Notes: generated from the sequence alone by a model not told the origin. DNA of 18,925 nucleotides from an uncultured Clostridia bacterium (GCA_945946745.1 CAMEWZ010000009.1:1-18925); one strand, 5' to 3'. Shown: positions 7,118-14,202, counted from the stretch's first letter. A program made the numbers and translations.

Positions 7118-8014
7118 ATGGTGGAATTACAGAAAATTGCCACAGAGCAGAGAAATCCCAATACCATGAACATCGATACCCTGTCCACCCTGGAGATGGT
7201 GAAGCTCATCAATCAAGAGGATCACCGGGTCGCCGAAGCGGTGGGCCTGGTAACGGACAAGATCGCCCAGGCTGTGGATGTGATTGCCCAGCGCCTGGGC
7301 CAGGGCGGCAGGCTGATTTACTGCGGCGCGGGAACCTCCGGGCGGCTGGGGATTCTGGATGCCGTGGAGTGCCCTCCCACCTACTCCACCGACCCGGAGA
7401 TGGTGCAGGCGCTGATGGCCGGCGGCTACGGCGCGATCTTCCAGGCCGTTGAAGGCGCGGAGGACAGCAAGGAGCTGGGGGTGGAGGATATGCGGGGCAT
7501 CGGCTTTAGCGAAAAGGATGTCCTGGTTGGCATTGCCGCCAGCGGCCGCACACCCTATGTGCTGGGCTGCATGGAGTATGCGAAGCAGCTGGGCGCGCCC
7601 ACCATTTCCGTCACCTGCTGTCCCGGCAGTGAGCTGGATCGCTTCGCGGACATTGGCATCGCCCCGGCTCCCGGCCCGGAGGTCGTCACCGGCTCCACCC
7701 GAATGAAGTCCGGCACTGCCCAGAAAATGGTGCTCAACATGCTCTCCACCGGCGCGATGATCAAGCTGGGGAAGGTTTACGGCAATCTGATGGTGGATGT
7801 GAAGCCCTCCAACGAGAAGCTGATCCGGCGGTGTGTGACCATCGTATGCAGCGCCGCGGAATGTACCGAGGCGGAGGCCGTGGCCGCGCTGGAGCAGTGC
7901 GGCTACCGGCCCAAGGCGGCCATTGTCATGGTTCTGCGGGGCGTAGACGCCGACACCGCCAACCGGATGCTGGAAGCCGCCAATGGCCGGGTGGCAAAGG
8001 TGCTGGAGGCATAA
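7118..8014 (+). CDS. murQ: N-acetylmuramic acid 6-phosphate etherase
   Basis: MurQ cleaves the lactyl ether of MurNAc-6-phosphate to GlcNAc-6-phosphate and D-lactate in the cytoplasm, the committed step of MurNAc catabolism. The 298 residues match the E. coli enzyme length. Family signatures are present: NPNTMNIDTLSTLEMV near the N-terminus, the SIS-domain loop CGAGTSGRLGILDAVECPP, EGAEDS with the catalytic-region Glu, GIAASGRTPYV, and GSTRMKSGTAQKMVLNMLST. GGAGGA at 7104-7109 gives the start, directly after the deacetylase stop. Its presence identifies the island as a MurNAc salvage locus and supports the MurR-like assignment of the upstream regulator. Confidence 0.97.
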   Translation: MVELQKIATEQRNPNTMNIDTLSTLEMVKLINQEDHRVAEAVGLVTDKIAQAVDVIAQRLGQGGRLIYCGAGTSGRLGILDAVECPPTYSTDPEMVQALMAGGYGAIFQAVEGAEDSKELGVEDMRGIGFSEKDVLVGIAASGRTPYVLGCMEYAKQLGAPTISVTCCPGSELDRFADIGIAPAPGPEVVTGSTRMKSGTAQKMVLNMLSTGAMIKLGKVYGNLMVDVKPSNEKLIRRCVTIVCSAAECTEAEAVAALEQCGYRPKAAIVMVLRGVDADTANRMLEAANGRVAKVLEA

Positions 8015-8017
8015 GCC

Positions 8018-8755
8018 ATGGCGCTTCTGAGAGTGGAGTACACCGCCAAGTCCCTGGAAATGGCCACCGCCTTTCTGGCGGTGCTCCCCGACGAGGGGGA
8101 TTTGGGGAAAGTGAAGGTTGTCTATCTGCTCCACGGCCTAACGGACAACTGCACCGGCTGGCTCCGGTATTCCGCCTGTGAGCGATATGCCCGGGAGCGC
8201 GGTGTGGCACTGATTCTCCCGGAGGTTCAGCGCAGCTTCTACATTGACGGGGTGCATGGACTGCCCTATTTCACCTACCTCTCCCAGGAGCTGCCTCAGA
8301 CCGTCCATCGGATGTTCGGTCTGAGCCTGGATAGGGAGCAGAACTATGTCATGGGTCTGTCCATGGGAGGCTTTGGCGCGCTGAAATGCGCCCTAACCCA
8401 TCCCGAACGGTACGCGGGCTGCGGCAGCTTTTCGGGGGTAACGGATTTGGAGGGGCTGCGAAAACTCCCCTCCCCGCCCCTGCATTCCTGGGAATTCGAT
8501 GCCCTGCTGGGTGCCGGACAACCGGCAGGCGCAGAAAATGATCTCTTTGCCCTGGCTGAGCAGGCAGCGCGGCAAATGCCGGTCTACCTGTCCTGCGGCG
8601 AACAGGACAGGCTCTATCCCATGAACGTGGCCTTCGCCGCCCATCTGCAAGCACTGGGGACGAATTACCGCTTTGACCATCGCCCCGGCGGCCATACCTG
8701 GGACTTCTGGGATCGTTCCCTCCAGGATGGCATGAACTGGCTGTGGGGGATGTAG
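8018..8755 (+). CDS. Putative serine esterase (esterase D / PF00756 type)
   Basis: A 245-residue alpha/beta-hydrolase of the esterase D / tributyrin-esterase family. The catalytic triad is visible: Ser115 in GLSMGG (113-118), Asp197 in SCGEQDRLY and His226 in RPGGHTWDFWD. LLHGLTDN (37-44) supplies the oxyanion region. There is no signal peptide, so it is cytoplasmic. It starts 3 nt after murQ and is the last gene of the operon. Family members hydrolyse short acyl esters, including sugar O-acetates and S-formylglutathione. In this operon a plausible substrate is 6-O-acetylated MurNAc, but nothing in the sequence proves it. Confidence 0.85.
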   Translation: MALLRVEYTAKSLEMATAFLAVLPDEGDLGKVKVVYLLHGLTDNCTGWLRYSACERYARERGVALILPEVQRSFYIDGVHGLPYFTYLSQELPQTVHRMFGLSLDREQNYVMGLSMGGFGALKCALTHPERYAGCGSFSGVTDLEGLRKLPSPPLHSWEFDALLGAGQPAGAENDLFALAEQAARQMPVYLSCGEQDRLYPMNVAFAAHLQALGTNYRFDHRPGGHTWDFWDRSLQDGMNWLWGM

Positions 8756-8769
8756 AATGGACGAAAAAA

Positions 8770-8793
8770 TCCCCCTGCCCTTTGGCAGGGGGA
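8770..8793 (-). terminator. Terminator of anmK, shared with the convergent esterase operon
   Basis: TCCCCCTGCC (8770-8779) pairs perfectly with GGCAGGGGGA (8784-8793) over a CTTT loop. In the minus direction it is followed by TTTTTTCGT, a good U-tract for anmK. In the plus direction only GGCTTTA follows, so it may stop the murQ-esterase message less well. Confidence 0.8.
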
Positions 8794-8797
8794 GGCT

Positions 8798-9970
8798 TTA
8801 CAGATTGATGCGGCCCATGACCACGCCGTGTCTGGCACCGGTGGCGGAGGGCGCGTTGTTGCAGACACCAAAGAGGGCTTCGTTTGCCAGCAGGGCAAAG
8901 GCCACAGCCTCCTTGGCGTCGCTGTCCAGCCCCAGATCCTCCTGGGTCTGCACCCGGCATTCGGGGAGGGCGTCCTGCAAAAAGCGCAGCAGGGTAGGGT
9001 TCCGGCTTCCGCCGCCGCCCACAACCAGCCGGGCAGGCATCCGGGGCGCAAACCGCCGCAGGCTCAAGGCAATGGATTCCGCCGTAAACCGGGTCGCGGT
9101 CGCCAGCACATCCGCCAGGGGATAGTCCCCAAAGGCCAGCAGAGATTGCACATAGTCCTTGCCGTAATACTCCCGCCCGGTGGTCTTGGGGGGCTGCTTG
9201 GCAAGGTAGGGATCCTCCAGCATATGCTCCAGCAGCTCGGGAATGACCTTTCCGGATGCCGCCAGCCTGCCGCTGTCGTCATAGCCCAGTCTGCCATCGG
9301 TCAGCTTGGCCGCCAGGGCGTCCATCACCATATTGCCCGGGCCGGTATCGAAGGCCGTCACATCCTCCAGATCGCAACCGGCGGGCAGCAGCGTGACATT
9401 GCCGATGCCGCCGATGTTTTGCAGGGCCACATCCTCGGTTTCACTGCGGTAGAGCAGGAATTCGGTATAGGGTACCAGCGGCGCGCCCAGACCCCCTGCC
9501 GCCATGTCCCGGATGCGGAAATCGCTGACCACAGGGCAGCCGAATTCCTCCGCCAGATACGATGGGTCGCCGATTTGCAAGGTGCCCCGGAGACTCTCCC
9601 CCAGATAAGGGGTCTGCTCGGGAATGTGGTAGACCGTCTGGCCGTGGCAACCGATGAGGTCAATTTTGGGAGTTCCGGTCTGGCTCAGCAGATTCCGAAC
9701 CGCTTGGGCATAGAGCTTTCCCAGGTGGGTTCCCAGCAGGCACAGCTCCCGGCTGCCCCCCACGTCCCCGCCGCAGACGGCGAGGATCCGCTGGCGGGTG
9801 GGCTCGTCGAAGGGCTGGAAGAAAAAGCCCAGCTGCTCCACCTTCGTGTTCCGTCCAAAGCCGGTAATCCGGGTGAGCACCGCGTCCACGCCGTCGGCAG
9901 AGGTGCCGCTCATCAGCCCCACCACCAGCCGGGAGGGCTGCTCCCAAAGCGCGCAAAATGGATGTTTCAT
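8798..9970 (-). CDS. anmK: Anhydro-N-acetylmuramic acid kinase
   Basis: AnmK opens the 1,6-anhydro ring of anhMurNAc and phosphorylates it with ATP to MurNAc-6-phosphate, the MurQ substrate. The 390 residues suit the family. Motifs: GLMSGTSADGVDA (18-30), GCHGQTVYH (107-115), SDFRIRDMAAGGLGAPLVP (149-167) with the expected catalytic-base Asp at 155, DTGPGNMVMDA (208-218), and GGGGSRNP near the C-terminus. In the third motif the usual GGQGAP is GGLGAP. AAGGAGG before 9970 sets the start. It is the only pathway gene on this strand: it faces the esterase end to end and diverges from namZ, with its own promoter, so it may be controlled separately. Confidence 0.96.
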   Translation of the reverse strand: MKHPFCALWEQPSRLVVGLMSGTSADGVDAVLTRITGFGRNTKVEQLGFFFQPFDEPTRQRILAVCGGDVGGSRELCLLGTHLGKLYAQAVRNLLSQTGTPKIDLIGCHGQTVYHIPEQTPYLGESLRGTLQIGDPSYLAEEFGCPVVSDFRIRDMAAGGLGAPLVPYTEFLLYRSETEDVALQNIGGIGNVTLLPAGCDLEDVTAFDTGPGNMVMDALAAKLTDGRLGYDDSGRLAASGKVIPELLEHMLEDPYLAKQPPKTTGREYYGKDYVQSLLAFGDYPLADVLATATRFTAESIALSLRRFAPRMPARLVVGGGGSRNPTLLRFLQDALPECRVQTQEDLGLDSDAKEAVAFALLANEALFGVCNNAPSATGARHGVVMGRINL

Positions 9971-10012
9971 ATTGGTTCCTCCTTTTTTGGTAAGGGGAAA
10001 TGCGTTATCTTT

Positions 10013-10041
10013 AGTTTACCCGGTATCTCGCCGGTTGTCAA
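10013..10041 (-). promoter_or_regulatory. Sigma-A promoter for anmK
   Basis: On the minus strand TTGACA (10041-10036) is followed after 17 nt by TAAACT (10018-10013), about 40 nt upstream of the anmK start. The -35 is perfect and the -10 matches at four of six positions. The spacer holds an imperfect palindrome with two CCGG half-sites. No equally good promoter for the divergent namZ gene was found in this 137-bp gap. Confidence 0.7.
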
Positions 10042-10107
10042 GGAAACACGGATTCCATCGGAGAAAACGCCGGCGGAAAACCGGGGTTTCGCAAGGAGGT
10101 AATGAAA

Positions 10108-11253
10108 ATGGTTTTATTCGGCGCTGACCGTGTGGCAGACTTCCGGCACCTGTTTGCCGGACGTACGGCGCTGCTCACCGGCCCTTCCGGGCGCACCAGT
10201 GGAAATGTGCCCACCATCGATGTTCTGAAGGCGTGCTGCGATTTGCGCCTGCTGCTGGCGCCGGAGCACGGCGTCCGGGGAGACAAAGCCGCAGGCGCCT
10301 TGTTTTCTGACGAAATCGACATCGAGAGCGGACTGCCGGTGCGCAGTCTTTACACAAAGACTTCCAAGCGCTTGTCGCCGGAAACCCTGGCATTGTTCGA
10401 TACTCTGGTTTACGACATCGCGGATGTGGGGTGCCGGTATTACACCTTTCTGACCACCCTGCGCTACTGCATCGAGGACTGCGCCGCCGCCGGAAAACGG
10501 CTGGTGGTGCTGGATCGGCCCAATCCTCTGGGCGACCGGGTAGAGGGCGGACTGCTGCGGCAGGAGACGGCCAGCTTTGTGGGAGGCTATCCCATTCCGG
10601 TGTGCTATGGTCTGACCTGCGGCGAGCTGGCGCGGATGATGAACGCCGAGCTGGGCTGCGGATGCGATCTTCAGGTCGTGCCCTGCTCCGGGTTGCGCCG
10701 AAGCATGACCTTTCGGGACTGGGGCCACTGCTGGGTGATGCCCAGCTTGGGTATTCCCCGGTATGAAACAGCGCTGCTGTACCCCGGCACCTGTCTGATC
10801 GAAGGCACCAATTGCTCCGAGGGCCGGGGCACCGCCGATCCCTTTGGCATCCTGGGCGCGCCGTTTATCCGGGGGGAGGCCTTCTGCCGGGCGTTCAATG
10901 ACTTGGGCTGCCCCGGCGTGGAGGCCACGCCGGTATACTTTACCCCCACGACCTCCAAGCATCAAGGAACCCTCTGCGGCGGCATCCAGCTGCATATTAC
11001 GGAGGAAAGCCGCTTGGAGCCGGTGGCCATGGGTGTGAAGCTGCTGGATCTGCTGCGGCGGATGTACCCGTCGGATTTTCAATTCCTCCCGCCGGTACGG
11101 CCGGACGGAAAACCGTTTCTGTCCCTGCTGGCAGGGCATCGGGACTTTGAACGGCCCGACTGGGACGCGAAAACGCTGCTTGACCGGTATGCCCAGGAAA
11201 GCCAGGCCTTCCGCCAAAGGAAAGCCCCCTACGAATATTATCCAAAGGAGTGA
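10108..11253 (+). CDS. namZ: Exo-beta-N-acetylmuramidase NamZ (DUF1343 / GH171)
   Basis: A 381-residue DUF1343 protein. B. subtilis NamZ (YbbC), of this family, removes MurNAc from the non-reducing end of peptidoglycan fragments. Family motifs are clear: APEHGVRG (51-58, conserved Glu53), YDIADVGCRYYTF, DRPNPLGDRVEGG, CYGLTCGELARMMN and YPGTCLIEGTNCSEGRGT. AAGGAGGT at 10093-10100 fits the ATG at 10108; an ATG at 10102 is too near the site. The N-terminus (MVLFGADRVADFRHLF) has no signal peptide, unlike secreted YbbC, so this copy should act on imported disaccharides in the cytoplasm. It is the first gene of the namZ-nagZ-kinase operon; the next gene starts 5 nt after its stop. Confidence 0.92.
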   Translation: MVLFGADRVADFRHLFAGRTALLTGPSGRTSGNVPTIDVLKACCDLRLLLAPEHGVRGDKAAGALFSDEIDIESGLPVRSLYTKTSKRLSPETLALFDTLVYDIADVGCRYYTFLTTLRYCIEDCAAAGKRLVVLDRPNPLGDRVEGGLLRQETASFVGGYPIPVCYGLTCGELARMMNAELGCGCDLQVVPCSGLRRSMTFRDWGHCWVMPSLGIPRYETALLYPGTCLIEGTNCSEGRGTADPFGILGAPFIRGEAFCRAFNDLGCPGVEATPVYFTPTTSKHQGTLCGGIQLHITEESRLEPVAMGVKLLDLLRRMYPSDFQFLPPVRPDGKPFLSLLAGHRDFERPDWDAKTLLDRYAQESQAFRQRKAPYEYYPKE

Positions 11254-11258
11254 CCGTT

Positions 11259-12791
11259 ATGGAAATGACCGTGAGACAAATGCTGGGACAGAAGCTGGTG
11301 TTCGGCTTCCACGGAACGACCCTTTCCCAGGAGTTTAAGGCGCTGATCCGGGAATACAAAATCGGAAATGTGATTCTCTTCCTGCGCAATGTGGAAAGCG
11401 CCGCGCAGCTGCGTGCTCTGTGTGGGGAAATTCAGACATTGATCCGGGAGGAGACTGGCTATCCGGCCTTTATTGTCATCGACCAGGAGGGCGGCATGGT
11501 CAGCCGTCTGCCCAAGGACGCCGTCAATGTCCCCGGCGCCATGGCTCTGGCCGCCACCGGCGACCCGGAAAACGCCCGCTTAGCCTCGGAAATCACCATT
11601 CGGCAGCTGAAGGGGCTGGGCGCGAACTTCAATATGGCCCCGGTGCTGGATGTGAACTCCAATCCCGCCAACCCGGTGATCGGCGTCCGCAGCTTTGGCG
11701 ACCAGGCGGATATGGTGGCGAACTTTGGCCGCGCCGCCATTGCGCCCTATGCCGGGAGCGGCGTTCTGTGCTGCATCAAGCACTTCCCCGGCCACGGCGA
11801 CACCGCGGTGGACAGTCACTTGGGACTGCCCAGAGTGGATAAGACGGAGGAAGAACTGGAGCAGCTGGAGCTGATTCCCTTCCGCCGGGCCATGGAGGCA
11901 GGCGCGCAGGCGGTGATGATGAGCCATGTGCTGTTCCCCAAGCTGGAGCCGGAGCAGCTGCCCTGCACCATGTCCCGCCGGATGACCACAGGTCTGCTGC
12001 GGCAGAAGCTGGGATTCCATGGCTTGATTCTCACGGACTGCATGGAAATGGGCGCGATTCAGGATCATTTCGGCACACCGGTCGGCGTGGTTGCCGCCAT
12101 CCAGGCAGGCGCGGATCTGGCCGAAATTTCCAGCACCTTTGCCCTGGAGCAGGGCGCTGCCCAGGCGGTCAACGAGGCAGCGGAGCGGGGGAAATTCGAT
12201 CTTGCCGAAATTCGGGAGTCGGTGGAACGGATTCTGCGCTTTAAGCGGCAGCTGTTTTCCCAGCCGGACAGCAGCTTGTGCAACCGGCCGGAGGATCATC
12301 TGGCATCGCAGAAGCTGAGCCGTATGGCAGTTACGCAAGTGGGCGGGCACCGTTTTCCTGTGGACGGGAACACCTTCTTCTGCGGCTGCGCGGACTACCG
12401 TGCCTCCGGTGCGGGCAATGAAACGGGCAACGCCTCCACCTTCCCGGCATATATGGGGCAGGCCTTCGGAGCCAAATTCCTGGTCACGCCGAAGGATCCC
12501 AGCCCGGAGGAGATCCGGCTGGCGGTACAGCAGGCGGAAAGCGGAGACAAGATCGTCCTGGGCACCTGCAACGCCCACCTGTTCCGGGGACAGCTGGCCC
12601 TGGCCCAGGCCCTGGCCGCCACAGGAAAGCCCATGGCGGTGGTGGCGCTGCGAAATCCCTATGATCTGTCGCCGCTGCCGGACACCCTCTGGAAGCTGGC
12701 CGCTTACGATTACAGCGAGCCGGCACTGGCAGCCCTATCAGAGGTTCTCCGTGGAGCGCTCCCCAAGGGCTGCTGCCCTGTGGCGCTGTGA
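11259..12791 (+). CDS. nagZ: Beta-N-acetylglucosaminidase NagZ (GH3)
   Basis: A 510-residue GH3 enzyme that removes non-reducing-end GlcNAc from GlcNAc-MurNAc or GlcNAc-anhMurNAc. The TIM-barrel domain (about 1-340) shows IDQEGGMVSRL (74-84), KHFPGHGDTAVDSHLGLP (174-191), whose Asp185-Ser-His187 is the Asp/His acid-base dyad unique to NagZ-type GH3, and ILTDCMEMGAI with nucleophile Asp260. The C-terminal domain (about 345-510) is the shorter alpha/beta domain of Gram-positive NagZ. AAAGGAG just upstream supports ATG 11259; a GTG at 11250 overlapping the previous stop is also in frame. No signal peptide is present, so it is predicted cytoplasmic, unlike B. subtilis NagZ. Confidence 0.93.
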   Translation: MEMTVRQMLGQKLVFGFHGTTLSQEFKALIREYKIGNVILFLRNVESAAQLRALCGEIQTLIREETGYPAFIVIDQEGGMVSRLPKDAVNVPGAMALAATGDPENARLASEITIRQLKGLGANFNMAPVLDVNSNPANPVIGVRSFGDQADMVANFGRAAIAPYAGSGVLCCIKHFPGHGDTAVDSHLGLPRVDKTEEELEQLELIPFRRAMEAGAQAVMMSHVLFPKLEPEQLPCTMSRRMTTGLLRQKLGFHGLILTDCMEMGAIQDHFGTPVGVVAAIQAGADLAEISSTFALEQGAAQAVNEAAERGKFDLAEIRESVERILRFKRQLFSQPDSSLCNRPEDHLASQKLSRMAVTQVGGHRFPVDGNTFFCGCADYRASGAGNETGNASTFPAYMGQAFGAKFLVTPKDPSPEEIRLAVQQAESGDKIVLGTCNAHLFRGQLALAQALAATGKPMAVVALRNPYDLSPLPDTLWKLAAYDYSEPALAALSEVLRGALPKGCCPVAL

Positions 12792-12800
12792 GGTGACGCT

Positions 12801-13682
12801 ATGGTAATTGCGGGAATCGACGGCGGCGGAACCCATACCCGGCTGGAGTTGCGGGATGAGGAAAACCGTCTGCTGAGCCGGACGGAATTCGGCCCGTTTA
12901 ATCTGAACGCCATCGGAGAAGCCGCCTTCCGCCGCCTGCTGCGGCAGGTTCTCGCCGCTTGCGGTGATATGGCGGACTGCGCCAGGCTTTGTGTCGGCGG
13001 GGCGGGCATTTCCAACCCGGCGGTGGGTGCTATTCTGGGGCAGGAGCTGGAGCGAGCCGGCTTCTCCGGAATGTGGAAACTCTGCGGCGACCAGGAAATC
13101 GCACTGCGGGGGGCCATGGACGGCCCCGGAATCGCGGTGATCGCAGGCACCGGCTCCATCTGCTTCGGAAAAAATCAAGCGGGACAAACGGCCCGCAGCG
13201 GTGGCTTTGGCCATCTCATTGACGACGGCGGCAGCGGCTACGCCCTGGGACGGGATGTGCTGTCCACGGCGGTGCAGGCGCTGGATGGCCGATGCCCGGA
13301 CACCGCGATCCTGGAACGGGTATACCACCGCCTGGGCCGGGAGGATCCCGGTGCAATCGTATCCTTTGTCTATGACGAAAAGACGGACAAGGCCGCCATC
13401 GCCCGGTTTTCGTCCGTTGCCCTGGAGCTGGCGGAGGAAGGAAATCCCAAGGCCCAGGCGATTTTGAGCCGGGGCGCCGGAGAGCTGTACGCCCTGGCAG
13501 CGGCGGTTCAGCTCCGGCTGGGACTGGAGGGGCGGCCAATCGCACTGCTGGGCGGGCTGCTGAGCGGCGAGAATCCCTACCGCCGGGCAGTTGCCCGGAA
13601 TCTGTCCGGCCTGGGAACGGTCATTTACCCCGCCCACGACGCACTGTGGGGCGCTGCGCAAATGGCTTGGGAATTGTGTTGA
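12801..13682 (+). CDS. BadF/BcrA-family MurNAc/GlcNAc kinase (MurK/NagK-like)
   Basis: A 293-residue ASKHA-fold sugar kinase of the BadF/BadG/BcrA type. It has the phosphate-1 motif GIDGGGTHT (5-13), Asp97 in GDQEIALRG at the expected catalytic position, GTGSI (116-120), and GGFGHLIDDGGSGYALGR (134-151). Clostridium acetobutylicum MurK, a MurNAc/GlcNAc kinase, belongs to this family and sits beside nagZ, which matches the arrangement here. Expected reactions are MurNAc to MurNAc-6P (then MurQ) and GlcNAc to GlcNAc-6P, using the sugars released by NamZ and NagZ. GAGGTGA overlapping the nagZ stop supports the start 9 nt downstream. Which amino sugar is preferred cannot be read from sequence. 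Confidence 0.9.
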   Translation: MVIAGIDGGGTHTRLELRDEENRLLSRTEFGPFNLNAIGEAAFRRLLRQVLAACGDMADCARLCVGGAGISNPAVGAILGQELERAGFSGMWKLCGDQEIALRGAMDGPGIAVIAGTGSICFGKNQAGQTARSGGFGHLIDDGGSGYALGRDVLSTAVQALDGRCPDTAILERVYHRLGREDPGAIVSFVYDEKTDKAAIARFSSVALELAEEGNPKAQAILSRGAGELYALAAAVQLRLGLEGRPIALLGGLLSGENPYRRAVARNLSGLGTVIYPAHDALWGAAQMAWELC

Positions 13683-13693
13683 TACCGGAATTT

Positions 13694-13730
13694 AGGGCTT
13701 GCCTCGAACGTTACGAAGGCAAGCCCTTTC
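13694..13730 (+). terminator. Terminator of the namZ-nagZ-kinase operon
   Basis: AGGGCTTGCCT (13694-13704) pairs perfectly with AGGCAAGCCCT (13717-13727) over a 12-nt loop, followed by TTTCGCG. It begins 11 nt after the kinase stop. The T-tract is short. Confidence 0.72.
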
Positions 13731-13800
13731 GCGCTTAATACGGATACGATTATTCGTATGTCCTAAAGGGATACCTTAACTGTCAACGGATACAAACAAC

Positions 13801-13825
13801 AAAAAAACGCGCCCGCCCGGCGCGT
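13801..13825 (-). terminator. Minus-strand rho-independent terminator (distal)
   Basis: ACGCGCC (13807-13813) pairs with GGCGCGT (13819-13825) over CGCCC. On the minus strand the stem is followed by TTTTTTTGTTGTTTG, an excellent U-tract. No minus-strand protein gene lies upstream of it, so it implies a noncoding minus-strand transcript arriving from the right. Confidence 0.8.
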
Positions 13826-13830
13826 ACAAA

Positions 13831-13882
13831 GAAATAACCCCCGATCAGTTCCGTCTTTTGGTAACTGTTCGGGGGTTATTTC
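13831..13882 (-). terminator. Long 14-bp inverted repeat closing the candidate RNA (proximal terminator)
   Basis: GAAATAACCCCCGA (13831-13844) is perfectly complementary to TCGGGGGTTATTTC (13869-13882). The 24-nt interior adds a CAGTT/AACTG stem. On the minus strand the 3' arm ends GGTTATTTCTTTG, a moderate U-rich tail. A small mobile-element end (MITE or REP-like) is an alternative reading of a repeat this perfect. Confidence 0.6.
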
Positions 13883-13959
13883 ATGGAACAGGTGGGGTCA
13901 ATCATTGGGTAACCTCGCTTTCTGCAAATTAGACGCTGCTTTTCTGAATTTTGAATTGC

Positions 13960-14049
13960 TTCCGTTTTTCAATTCCTGTAGTATGGTTTCCTAGAAATTT
14001 ATATCATCGGAAGAGGTTTGAAAAGCACGTCTTTCGATTCCGTTTTTCA
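13960..14049. repeat. 12-nt direct repeat in two hairpin loops
   Basis: TTCCGTTTTTCA occurs exactly at 13960-13971 and 14038-14049, 78 nt apart. Each copy lies within a local hairpin of the candidate minus-strand RNA. A second pair of identical words, ATCATTGG, lies at 13901-13908 and 14071-14078, flanking the first pair. Confidence 0.7.
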
Positions 14050-14098
14050 TGGGAATCTGGGGTGAACTAGATCATTGGTATCACCTCTTTGTGCCTAT

Positions 14099-14127
14099 AT
14101 CATAACCCGAAGATTAAAAAATTGCAA
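14099..14127 (-). promoter_or_regulatory. Minus-strand sigma-A promoter for the candidate RNA
   Basis: On the minus strand TTGCAA (14127-14122), a 17-nt spacer and TATGAT (14104-14099) match at four and five of six positions. It diverges from the plus-strand promoter at 14203-14232 without overlap. Because no minus-strand gene follows, it points to noncoding transcription. Confidence 0.55.
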
Positions 14128-14202
14128 GATGGAAAATTGGACAAGAAAGTTCCATAAAAACAGTGCAAATCGGAGAAAAGGAAATTTTGAAGCGAAAAAT
14201 CG

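Larger units (their letters stand above)
13831..14092 (-). ncRNA. Candidate structured small RNA, unrecognised class
   Basis: A minus-strand promoter (TTGCAA-17-TATGAT) predicts a start near 14092. A long hairpin (13831-13882), then a second terminator (13801-13825), predict a transcript of about 265-290 nt. It has no worthwhile reading frame. The predicted RNA contains hairpin A (arms 14036-14041 and 14052-14057), hairpin B (13953-13958 and 13970-13975) and a possible 7-bp pairing AAGAGGU/ACCUCUU enclosing the 5' part. Both hairpins present the same sequence, UGAAAAACGGAA on the RNA (plus-strand positions 13960-13971 and 14038-14049), partly in the loop. AT content is well above that of the flanking genes. 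I do not recognise an Rfam class; 6S RNA and the Clostridia raiA RNA are alternatives by size and host but are not supported by a motif I can name. Confidence 0.45.

Noticed and set aside
8828..10102. Plus-strand open frame of about 420 codons opposite anmK
   Set aside because: AnmK on the minus strand has all its motifs, a promoter and a ribosome site; the opposite frame is Gln/Gly/His-rich antisense.
11250..11258. GTG start for nagZ overlapping the namZ stop
   Set aside because: The ribosome site AAAGGAG ends at the GTG itself, leaving no spacing. ATG 11259 is better placed.
13744..13759. ATACG/CGTAT hairpin in the gap after the kinase
   Set aside because: Only 5 bp with a bulge if extended; no function suggested.
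13876..13905. Nine-codon minus-strand reading frame (MIDPTCSMK) inside the candidate RNA
   Set aside because: Too short to support; its stop lies in the terminator stem, and there is no conservation evidence. A leader-peptide role was considered but nothing downstream would be regulated.
14076..14090. Ribosome-site-like AAAGAGGTGAT near the 5' end of the minus-strand RNA
   Set aside because: The ATG that follows is succeeded by ATC TAG, so it opens no protein; the purine stretch is more likely part of the RNA structure.
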